Origin: Akkermansiaceae bacterium
Lineage (GTDB): Bacteria > Verrucomicrobiota > Verrucomicrobiia > Verrucomicrobiales > Akkermansiaceae
Reading direction: 5' to 3'
NCBI GenBank assembly: GCA_011524615.1
Contig: WTJZ01000210.1
Location: 1-14,825, forward strand
Length of the DNA stretch: 14,825 nt
The position numbers and the translations under genes were made by a program. Below the pieces are notes generated by a model. The model saw only the letters and a program-made list of their open reading frames with translations, did no database searches and was not told the DNA's origin. Positions 1 to 5,873 of this stretch are shown piece by piece. Numbering within the stretch: position 1 is the first letter of the stretch; each line of letters begins with the position of its first letter.

Positions 1-120
1 GTTAGATAATACACATATTTACCGAGAGATCGAGAGGATCATTTCAATCTTTTTGCAATATTCAGTGAGGGCTCTCATGTCAAGTTGCAGTAGGGGGCAT
101 CTGGATGGGAGGTCTCATAT

Positions 121-165
121 AAAAAGCAAAAAACACTAGTTGGGGGAACCTCCAGTCTAGTGTTT
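121..165 (-). terminator. Rho-independent terminator of the PEP-CTERM gene
   Basis: A 9-bp perfect stem (AAACACTAG at 131-139 with CTAGTGTTT at 157-165) encloses an inner G/C-rich stem (TGGGG at 141-145 with CCTCCA around 149-154). Read on the minus strand, the hairpin is followed directly by a T-rich run (complement of the A-rich 121-133). It lies about 40 nt downstream of the stop codon of the PEP-CTERM gene and is oriented to end its transcript. On the plus strand the hairpin lacks a long T-run, so it is mainly a minus-strand terminator. Confidence 0.82.
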
Positions 166-204
166 CTTAATTGCATGATCAAAGCTGACTCAGTTTTACA
201 GAAG

Positions 205-864
205 TTACGATCGATTACGACGAGTGAAGAGAGCTAGTCCGCCTAGGCCTAAGAGTGTTAATGACGTAGGCTCTGGAGCGAGTGATAAGTTGTTGATAAA
301 GGTAGATGAACCTGCGTTAGGGCTACTCGCCTTGCCGTAGAGATAGAGTCTAAACTCAATTGGAGAGCTCTCAGAAGAGAGTGAGGATACATCGAAGGAG
401 ACATTTGCCGTGGAGTATTCTGTACTGTGCGTATAGGTGCCAATCTCATTGCCATCGACGAATCCGCCTACGCTGGACATAAGTGACACTGTATTGGAGG
501 AGCGCGGAACGGCCTCAATGTAGTAGTCAAAAGAGAGGTAGGTAATACCTAATGTGCCTGGAGTAACCGTGAATGACAGATATTGTCCATCCGTGATGAC
601 AGACGCTAAAGTGGGAGAAGCGTCAAGAAAACCACCCGTCTCACTGCCCCCAAAACCAGAAGCAGTAAAGTTAGTTGTCGATAAACCTGCTCCTGCCGTA
701 GCCGCGCCAGCTGATGCTCCTACGGCGTCAGGATTCACGGTGACAGCTCCCGAACCGGTGTTCGTTAGATCCCATGTGGCGACGGTTACGCCATGGGCGG
801 CTGATAGGAGAACAATGCTTGATATCGTGCATTTAACGATCTTATGTGTAGTTAAGTTATTCAT
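205..864 (-). CDS. PEP-CTERM sorting domain protein, function unknown
   Basis: 219-residue exported protein. An N-terminal signal peptide (about residues 1-25: basic HKIVK, then hydrophobic ISSIVLLSAAHG) leads into a Gly/Ser/Thr/Ala-rich, probably beta-sandwich body (about 30-190) with no recognisable catalytic motif. The C-terminus has the canonical PEP-CTERM tripartite signal: PEP at 197-199, a hydrophobic segment (about 201-213, LTLLGLGGLALF) and a basic tail (RRNRS). In this family the tail is recognised by exosortase (EpsH/XrtA type), and the proteins are processed at the envelope, often linked to exopolysaccharide or biofilm. No exosortase gene lies in this window. The gene is flanked by its own terminator and a candidate promoter only a few bases upstream, so it is probably monocistronic. 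There is no Shine-Dalgarno motif before the ATG. The sorting call is confident; the role of the body is unknown. Confidence 0.88.
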   Translation of the reverse strand: MNNLTTHKIVKCTISSIVLLSAAHGVTVATWDLTNTGSGAVTVNPDAVGASAGAATAGAGLSTTNFTASGFGGSETGGFLDASPTLASVITDGQYLSFTVTPGTLGITYLSFDYYIEAVPRSSNTVSLMSSVGGFVDGNEIGTYTHSTEYSTANVSFDVSSLSSESSPIEFRLYLYGKASSPNAGSSTFINNLSLAPEPTSLTLLGLGGLALFTRRNRS

Positions 865-873
865 TGGGGTTTT

Positions 874-902
874 AATATGCGCCTACCTTATTTGTTTATC
901 AA
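874..902 (-). promoter_or_regulatory. Candidate sigma-70 promoter of the PEP-CTERM gene, near-leaderless
   Basis: On the minus strand TTGATA (complement of 897-902; 5 of 6 to the -35 consensus) is followed after exactly 17 nt by CATATT (complement of 874-879; 4 of 6 to the -10 consensus). Only 9 nt separate the -10 box from the ATG, so a start point 6-8 nt downstream would give a leader of at most about 3 nt. This is read by eye only. Confidence 0.42.
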
Positions 903-984
903 GATTAAAAAGATTCAAAAGTCTAAATGGTTTTGAGGGCGCTCCCTGACCAGATAACGCGCTGACTCCCCCTAATGAAAGGCC

Positions 985-1968
985 TCAACTGATGAGCGTG
1001 CCACCGCAACTGGATCCTGCGCCAGCAGTACAGCCGAAACAGTGCTTGCCTGTTTGGATCGGTAGAGAGGAGAAGCGTTGGATGTCGACCTCCCAGACGC
1101 TGAGTTTATGGTCAGCAACGTTGCTCTGCTTACCCTCGTCTTCTAGCTGGAGCTTCAGTTGTTGATTGAAGTCACAGTCATAGACTTCGCCCTGCCAGCC
1201 GACATTAATCGTGTTGCGGCACATGAGTCCTTCGACAGAAGCGGGGTTAAAGTTATCGATGAGGAGCTGCATATACTCGTCGAGTTGCTTATTACGCTTC
1301 AGGTATGAGGCGTAGCGCGCGATGGGGATATTCGTGATGGCGTAGAGGCTATTGAAGACAATGTTGAAGGCCTTCTTGAGTTCGACCTTGTAGTCTGCTT
1401 CGAGTTCGGCTTGGTCCCCTGGAAGAAAGGCCCCGTTTGGGTTGTAGACAAGGTGGAGCTGGAGAGTTGGGTCGGATCCATAGCCTAGCTCGTTGAGCAT
1501 CTGTAGGCCTTTGATACTGGCATCGAAGACGCCTTCTCCACGTTGTTCCTCGACATTTTCTGCTGAGTAACAGGGAAGGGAGGCAACGACTTCTACTTGC
1601 TGGTCGGCGAGGAATTGGGCGTAGTCTTCATAACCATCTACGGTGAGAATGGTAAGGTTACAGCGGTCGATGACCTTCTTGCCCATCGCACGAGCACTGG
1701 TGACAAAGTGCTTAAACTCGGGATTCATCTCTGGAGCCCCGCCTGTGAGGTCTACGGTATGTATGGTGTCTGCGCTCTGGAGCCAGTCGAGGATGCGATC
1801 GACGGTTTCTCTGGTCATGATCTCCTTACGTGCTGGGCCTGCATTCACATGGCAGTGTACACAGGTGAGGTTGCACATCTTGCCGACATTGACTTGTAAG
1901 ATCTCTGGGGTCTTACGCGTGAGGATCTGAGAGAATTGGTCGAGGGTTTGATCAAAGAGATTGGCCAT
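985..1968 (-). CDS. arsS: Radical SAM protein, ArsS (arsenosugar biosynthesis) family
   Basis: 327 residues. The radical SAM signature CX3CX2C is at C32-C36-C39 (MCNLTCVHCHVNAGPAR), followed by the SAM-binding TGGAPEMNPEF stretch. The C-terminal half fits the DUF3641-type extension, with Cys in LMCRNT and YDCDF and a terminal Cys cluster CFGCTAGAGSSCGG just before the stop. This layout is that of the ArsS radical SAM (seleno)protein family. Characterised members couple a 5'-deoxyadenosyl radical to dimethylarsenite, a step towards arsenosugars, after methylation by ArsM. All C-terminal cysteines are encoded by ordinary Cys codons (GSSC uses TGC), so this is the Cys form; no in-frame TGA is seen. 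No arsM, arsR or other arsenic gene is adjacent. The ATG at 1968 has no clear Shine-Dalgarno. Family assignment is strong; the arsenic substrate in this organism is inferred from the family. Confidence 0.85.
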   Translation of the reverse strand: MANLFDQTLDQFSQILTRKTPEILQVNVGKMCNLTCVHCHVNAGPARKEIMTRETVDRILDWLQSADTIHTVDLTGGAPEMNPEFKHFVTSARAMGKKVIDRCNLTILTVDGYEDYAQFLADQQVEVVASLPCYSAENVEEQRGEGVFDASIKGLQMLNELGYGSDPTLQLHLVYNPNGAFLPGDQAELEADYKVELKKAFNIVFNSLYAITNIPIARYASYLKRNKQLDEYMQLLIDNFNPASVEGLMCRNTINVGWQGEVYDCDFNQQLKLQLEDEGKQSNVADHKLSVWEVDIQRFSSLPIQTGKHCFGCTAGAGSSCGGTLIS

Positions 1969-2144
1969 ATTAAAGAGAAGGAGGCTAAAGTTGTTGAGAT
2001 ATTCCGATCATGTAAATGGCAAACTGTTCAGAAGTCAAAGATTGAGAGGCTACTTTCTACCTCTTGGTCGAGACAGTTTCTATGGGGCCTGATGGTTTAT
2101 ACATTCTTCATACTTGTTATATATTTCCCGCCATCTATATATTC

Positions 2145-2171
2145 CAAAACAAACATCATATGTTTGTTTTG
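2145..2171. repeat. Perfect 12-bp inverted repeat, candidate operator
   Basis: CAAAACAAACAT (2145-2156) and ATGTTTGTTTTG (2160-2171) are exact reverse complements separated by only 3 nt. Neither strand has a T-run directly after the stem, and the stem is A/T-rich, so a terminator is less likely than a protein-binding palindrome. It sits between two divergent genes, about 110 nt upstream of the plus-strand start and about 180 nt upstream of the minus-strand start. Confidence 0.6.
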
Positions 2172-2223
2172 CGTGATTATTGTCTATTACTCACGTTTTG
2201 GTTGTGCGCTAGAGTGATTCTCG

Positions 2224-2252
2224 TTGCTGGTTCTGACAGAGTGGCGTATATT
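2224..2252 (+). promoter_or_regulatory. Candidate sigma-70 promoter of the PA14-like gene
   Basis: TTGCTG (2224-2229) is followed after exactly 17 nt by TATATT (2247-2252; 5 of 6 to the -10 consensus). The ATG is 29 nt after the -10 box, giving a short leader with no Shine-Dalgarno. The -35 match is weak (TTG plus one ambiguous position). Confidence 0.38.
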
Positions 2253-2281
2253 GTATATCGATACGTCGATTACTACTACTT

Positions 2282-3460
2282 ATGTCAAAACATGTTAAAT
2301 TATCCGATGAGGCGCAGAAGGCGCTCAATCGGCAGAAACAAAGCTCCGTGATAGCGAGCTTTTTCGTCTCCGTGGGGGTTCTCGCTCTCATGGGATTAAT
2401 TCTTGGTACCTTAGCAGTCTTTATTCCTGATGAAGAGGCTGATGTGATTATCTCATACCAAGCGAATCTACCTGAACCAGATTCGTTAGAGCCTCAGGTA
2501 AACGAGCAAATCCAGCGTAGTGTACCGAGTCCATCGTCATCAGCCTCTAGTGTTGCGGATGTCATTGCGTCGATTTCTTCAGATGCCGTATCAGTCCCTG
2601 TCCCTGTAGAGTCTACGAGTGTAGAGTCCGTTGAGTTCGGAGAGATAGATGACTTTGGTGATGCGATGTCATTTGAGTCAGACGAGGCACCGGACATGAC
2701 GTTCTTTGGTACGACCGGAGGGGGGGGAATGAAAGGGTATCTCTACGACTTTAAGCAAAACTCTAAGAGTAAGGAGAGTAAGCTCGGTAAGTACTATATG
2801 GCAGATCGTAATATCCAGACTCGCATACCGGTGTACCAAAAGGCCGTGAAGTCTGCGGTAGATAAGAACTTCCATGACAAGGCTCTAGAAGGTTACTTCA
2901 AGCATAGCACGTCATTGAGCATGAATTACCTTGTTATCGATAAGGATAACGCGACAGTTGGGCCAAAGGCCTTTGGGGCAGAAGGGGTGATCGCTCCTGC
3001 AGGCTGGCTCGTGAAGTATGAAGGGGTGCTTAAGCGTAGTCGCCCTAGGAAGATGCGCTTCATGGGGCTCTTTGATGACACGATGATGGTCTTTATCAAC
3101 GATAAGCTTGTGCTCGACGCGAGTTGGCAAGAGGGCTACTCGGGGGAATTTAATAAGTATGAATTGAATCGTGATATCCCTCAGATCTTCAGGAAACCAT
3201 TCCGCATGAGTGAGTATCTACAGCTCAATGCTGGAGACAAGATTACGATAGTTCTAGGTGAAGGTCCAGGCGGGCACCTAGAGGGAGGACTCTTCGTCGA
3301 AGAAGAAGGGGTGGTGAATCCTGGTGTTGCCAAGGATGGAAATTACTTACCTATTCCGTTTTGTACCATGCTGTTGACTGAGCGAGATAAGGAGCTGTTA
3401 GCTCAGCGTAAGGTGAAGGTCTGTGTGGATAATGTGCCGGTCTTTAGCATCCAGCAATAA
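2282..3460 (+). CDS. Membrane-anchored protein with PA14-like domain; N-terminus paralogous to the VWA protein next door
   Basis: 392 residues, unnamed. Residues 1-22 are a short charged cytoplasmic tail, 23-47 one hydrophobic membrane helix, and 48-59 the motif IPDEEADVIISY. Residues 60-118 are a Ser/Pro/Val-rich linker. It is followed by FGEIDDFG (119-126), FFGTTGGGG (141-149) and YLYDFKQ (153-159). Residues 160-392 are a globular, presumably periplasmic part. Within it, about 245-282 (LVKYEGVLK, then MRFMGLFDDTMMVFINDKLVLD) resembles the DD-containing core of PA14 beta-sandwich domains, which commonly bind carbohydrate. A later GPGGHLEGGLFVEE strand would complete the fold. Residues 1-145 align almost without gaps to the VWA protein encoded convergently downstream, 19 bp away. 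No Shine-Dalgarno. The topology and the homology are visible in the sequence; PA14 is a by-eye fold resemblance, and the function is unknown. Confidence 0.85.
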   Translation: MSKHVKLSDEAQKALNRQKQSSVIASFFVSVGVLALMGLILGTLAVFIPDEEADVIISYQANLPEPDSLEPQVNEQIQRSVPSPSSSASSVADVIASISSDAVSVPVPVESTSVESVEFGEIDDFGDAMSFESDEAPDMTFFGTTGGGGMKGYLYDFKQNSKSKESKLGKYYMADRNIQTRIPVYQKAVKSAVDKNFHDKALEGYFKHSTSLSMNYLVIDKDNATVGPKAFGAEGVIAPAGWLVKYEGVLKRSRPRKMRFMGLFDDTMMVFINDKLVLDASWQEGYSGEFNKYELNRDIPQIFRKPFRMSEYLQLNAGDKITIVLGEGPGGHLEGGLFVEEEGVVNPGVAKDGNYLPIPFCTMLLTERDKELLAQRKVKVCVDNVPVFSIQQ

Positions 3461-3485
3461 GGGCTGGATACTCAGTGTATTATTT
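3449..3485 (+). terminator. Possible weak terminator hairpin spanning the PA14-like gene's stop codon
   Basis: ATCCAGC (3449-3455) and GCTGGAT (3463-3469) form a perfect 7-bp stem whose 7-nt loop contains the TAA stop. On the plus strand it is followed by a moderately T-rich stretch (GTATTATTTCT) that begins about 7 nt after the stem, so it is at best a weak intrinsic terminator. The same hairpin lies just beyond the stop of the convergent gene but has no T-run in that direction. Confidence 0.35.
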
Positions 3486-4544
3486 CTCGGCTAGTAGGTC
3501 TTCTGAGGAACCGTCAGCGTGTACGATTACAGAAGATCCGCCAGTCAGCTCTGAGAGCTTAGCAATATGTTCTGTTGCTTTAGGTTGCATGAGGGAGATA
3601 GTATTAATTGTTATGCTTTTTTTATTGGCTGTTCTGGCAATCTCTCTAACGATCTTCTTATCTCCTCCATCACCATCTGTCATGAATACGATGGTGTCTG
3701 GGGTTGGGGAAAGGCTGAGCGCTACATCTAGGGGTTTCTTCCAGTGAGTGCCCAGGACGAGTTCGGTGTTTGCTATCTCCTGAAGGCTCTTTTTAATGTT
3801 GCCTTCGTTAGGTTTGACCCACTTTGGTTTTAGTTTCTTCAGTTCTTGCTTAATACCTCTTTCAGAGAGGGTCCAGTCAACTTCTTCGCCGTCTTCTTGA
3901 ACCGTTTTCAGTAATTTAGCAGTGCCTGGTTCAAAGACGAGTTGGTCTGAAGACTGCCAAACGGGACCTGCGAAGAATATAAGACAGTACTCGGGACCGT
4001 CCTGGAGCTTTTTTACCGAACTTGCGAGTTCTTTTTTCATGAGCCGGACGCGATCCTTTTGCTTCATTGAGAGTGAATAGTCAATGACGTAGCAGATGCG
4101 TTCACCGCTGATAGTAGAGCCGAAGAAGGAGGTTGATTCAAAGTTGGTATCAGCTTCAAAGCCACCTCCGAAGTCATCGAAATCGCCAAAATCACTGCTT
4201 TCCATCAGGTCTGTGGTGTCAATGGATGGAATAGATACCGCACTAGGAGCGCTGCTTGTGATCACACTTGCCATGCTTGTTGACGGTTGAGCAGCGGGAA
4301 CAGATCTTTGTTGGGTTTGTGGCTTTTGTTCAGAAGACTGATCAGAGTCTTGATCGTTACTGATCGAATAGGATATGATTACATCTGGCTCCTCGGTAGG
4401 TATGATTTGAGAAATGAGTCCTAGAGTTAGTCCGATGAGTGCTATTGCTAGTATAGAAGATGTCAGTGTTATGACGTTTGATCTGATGAGATCTTTCTTT
4501 TGTTTGATCTTTGCTTCTTCTGAAAGCTCGACGTGAATAGCCAT
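3480..4544 (-). CDS. Membrane-anchored von Willebrand factor A (VWA) domain protein
   Basis: 354 residues. Residues 1-22 are a charged cytoplasmic tail, 23-47 a membrane helix, and 48-59 IPTEEPDVIISY. Residues 60-118 are a Ser/Gln/Pro-rich linker. FGDFDDFG (119-126) and FFGST (140-144) come next, followed by a VWA domain from about 148 to the end. The metal-ion-dependent adhesion site looks intact: DYSLS (D155, S157, S159), Thr in LGTHW (T266) and Asp in FMTDGDGG (D290). FFAGPVW (190-196) is a further conserved-looking block. VWA domains of this kind mediate metal-dependent protein-protein contacts. The N-terminal 59 residues match the PA14-like protein at 25 of 59 positions without a gap, and the two linkers and FG motifs stay in register. 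The genes are convergent, 19 bp apart. No Shine-Dalgarno; a promoter lies almost on the start codon. Partners and function are unknown. Confidence 0.88.
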   Translation of the reverse strand: MAIHVELSEEAKIKQKKDLIRSNVITLTSSILAIALIGLTLGLISQIIPTEEPDVIISYSISNDQDSDQSSEQKPQTQQRSVPAAQPSTSMASVITSSAPSAVSIPSIDTTDLMESSDFGDFDDFGGGFEADTNFESTSFFGSTISGERICYVIDYSLSMKQKDRVRLMKKELASSVKKLQDGPEYCLIFFAGPVWQSSDQLVFEPGTAKLLKTVQEDGEEVDWTLSERGIKQELKKLKPKWVKPNEGNIKKSLQEIANTELVLGTHWKKPLDVALSLSPTPDTIVFMTDGDGGDKKIVREIARTANKKSITINTISLMQPKATEHIAKLSELTGGSSVIVHADGSSEDLLAEK

Positions 4545-4550
4545 GTATCC

Positions 4551-4579
4551 ATCTTAATGATTGTGGATAGTCAATTCAA
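4551..4579 (-). promoter_or_regulatory. Candidate promoter of the VWA gene, near-leaderless
   Basis: On the minus strand TTGAAT (complement of 4574-4579) is followed after 17 nt by TAAGAT (complement of 4551-4556), each 4 of 6 to consensus. Only 6 nt (4545-4550) lie between the -10 box and the ATG, so transcription would start at or within 1-2 nt of the start codon. No Shine-Dalgarno could fit in such a transcript. Confidence 0.4.
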
Positions 4580-4754
4580 CGAGTTATTCGTTTGTGCTTT
4601 ACATATATATATTACATGCATAATTCTCGTCAAAATACTAGACTCTATAGGTCAGCATACACTTCACTTCTAGTTATTACTTTTATTTTGCGTCGGTGGT
4701 ATTTATACTGGGTTCTCCGTGTTGGAGTGGTGAATGACGCATTTCAGGTTAGCC

Positions 4755-4790
4755 AAAAAAAGAAGTGGCTATCGGATTAGCTCTCGATAG
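4755..4790 (-). terminator. Probable terminator overlapping the end of the glycosyltransferase gene
   Basis: On the minus strand CTATCG (complement of 4785-4790) and CGATAG (complement of 4769-4774) form a perfect 6-bp stem with a 10-nt loop. It is followed by CCACTTC and a run of seven T (complement of 4755-4761). The 3' arm contains the TAG stop codon. An alternative stem, TAGCCA 4750-4755 with TGGCTA 4766-4771, overlaps it and could compete. Orientation and T-run fit the end of the kdsB-pyrG-glycosyltransferase operon. Confidence 0.5.
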
Positions 4791-5866
4791 ATCGCTATAA
4801 CGGCCTGTTGCATGTGTTCTAGTGTGAACGGGCTCTCCTTTGTTACTACCGTAGGTCGTTGGTGGTACCAAGAGTTGAGTTTGCTTACTGTAGCGTTGAG
4901 ATCTTCTGGTGGAACTGCCCCCTCAGGGAAGAGGGTCGAGAGTTGTTCGGCGACTCCGCCGTGATCAAAGCCTAGCACTGGCTTGCCAAGTCGTAGGGCT
5001 TCGAGGCTGACGCGCCCAAAGGCTTCTTCTTTGGTAGAGAGAGAGAGGACGACATCGCTGACGGCCATGATGTCCTTGAGGTCGGAGCGTTGTCCAAGAA
5101 AGGAGATGTCCTCTGTGAGCCCTAGATCGGAGGCTTGTTGCTGTAGTTCCTCGAGGAATTTGGTGCGTTTGGCATGCGTACCTCCTGCGAACCATCCGTG
5201 TACAGGGATGCCTTGCTTCTTCAGTTCTGCGAGGACTTGGAGGAAGAGTTCGCCTCCTTTCCATCCGGTAATTCTCCCTGGTAGGGTGAGGAGGTATTTG
5301 TCTTGTATCGAGGCTCGCAGTCTCGTGGCGTCCGAATCTGCCGAGGGTTGATACCCGTGAGGGTAATCCTTGTCTGATACTCCTCGATGGATGACCGTCA
5401 ATTTATCAGGAGCTGTCTTAGGATAGTTCTCTAGGATGTGTGACTTAACGGACTCAGAGACGGTGATTACCCGTTCTCCCTTGGTCATGATAGCGGAGTA
5501 CGCTGAGACGCTGTGGAATCCGTGGAAGGTTGTCATGAAGCGAGGACGAGTATCCTTAGGCATACCCTTCCAGGCGAGGTAGGCGATCCATGCTGGGACG
5601 CGTGAGCGGGCGTGGATGATGTCTACATTGTGCTCTATGAGAGCTCTTCGTAGAGCTCTGATTTGGCAGAGGCTCTGTAGGTTTTTCTTGTGTACAGGGA
5701 GGGTGAGGTGTTGCCCCCCCTCCTGTTCAAGTTGCTCGACCATCGGGCCTCCCGCTGAGATAACGAGAGAATCATGGCCTGCAGCGATGAGTGCACGACT
5801 TATCTCGAGGGTGCCGCGTTCTACGCCGCCGCTCACCAACTCGGGTAAGATCTGCACTACCTTCAT
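4769..5866 (-). CDS. Glycosyltransferase family 4 (GT-B fold), probable envelope glycan enzyme
   Basis: 365 residues, normal length for the family. The N-terminal Rossmann half opens with VVQILPELVSGGVERGTLE, whose Gly-Gly loop (13-14) is typical of the acceptor domain. The C-terminal half has the nucleotide-sugar domain: LPGRITGWKGGELFL, then the EX7E motif E281-AFGRVSL-E289, and LGKPVLGFDHGGVAEQL. GT4 enzymes transfer a sugar from an activated donor with retention; donor and acceptor cannot be read from sequence. It is the last gene of a minus-strand operon after kdsB and pyrG, starting 7 nt after the pyrG stop. A role in lipopolysaccharide core or another Kdo-linked glycan is therefore plausible but inferred. 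No signal peptide or membrane helix, so it is cytoplasmic or peripheral. The family is certain; the specific role is unknown. Confidence 0.92.
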   Translation of the reverse strand: MKVVQILPELVSGGVERGTLEISRALIAAGHDSLVISAGGPMVEQLEQEGGQHLTLPVHKKNLQSLCQIRALRRALIEHNVDIIHARSRVPAWIAYLAWKGMPKDTRPRFMTTFHGFHSVSAYSAIMTKGERVITVSESVKSHILENYPKTAPDKLTVIHRGVSDKDYPHGYQPSADSDATRLRASIQDKYLLTLPGRITGWKGGELFLQVLAELKKQGIPVHGWFAGGTHAKRTKFLEELQQQASDLGLTEDISFLGQRSDLKDIMAVSDVVLSLSTKEEAFGRVSLEALRLGKPVLGFDHGGVAEQLSTLFPEGAVPPEDLNATVSKLNSWYHQRPTVVTKESPFTLEHMQQAVIAIYRELIR

Positions 5867-5873
5867 GCCTTAA

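Larger units (their letters stand above)
1969..2281. other. Gene-free divergent intergenic region, AT-rich with inverted repeats
   Basis: These 313 nt separate the divergent arsS-like gene (-) and the PA14-like membrane protein gene (+). The stretch is AT-rich. Open frames crossing it have no family resemblance and overlap the arsS start, so I do not call a gene. It contains a nested inverted repeat (AAACTGT 2021-2027 with ACAGTTT 2073-2079, enclosing AGAGG 2045-2049 with CCTCT 2060-2064), a perfect 12-bp palindrome (2145-2171) and a candidate promoter for the plus-strand gene (2224-2252). Confidence 0.6.

Noticed and set aside
554..949. A 131-codon plus-strand open frame with a hydrophobic C-terminal part
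   Set aside because: It is antisense to the PEP-CTERM gene, whose signal peptide and PEP-CTERM tail are clear. Its hydrophobicity comes from the complement of the AT-rich upstream region, and it resembles no family.
1936..2351. Overlapping plus-strand open frames with hydrophobic, apparently membrane-spanning stretches in the divergent intergenic region
   Set aside because: The AT-rich sequence yields Phe/Ile/Tyr codons by composition. The frames overlap the arsS start or the PA14-like gene start, show no motif and have no credible start signal.
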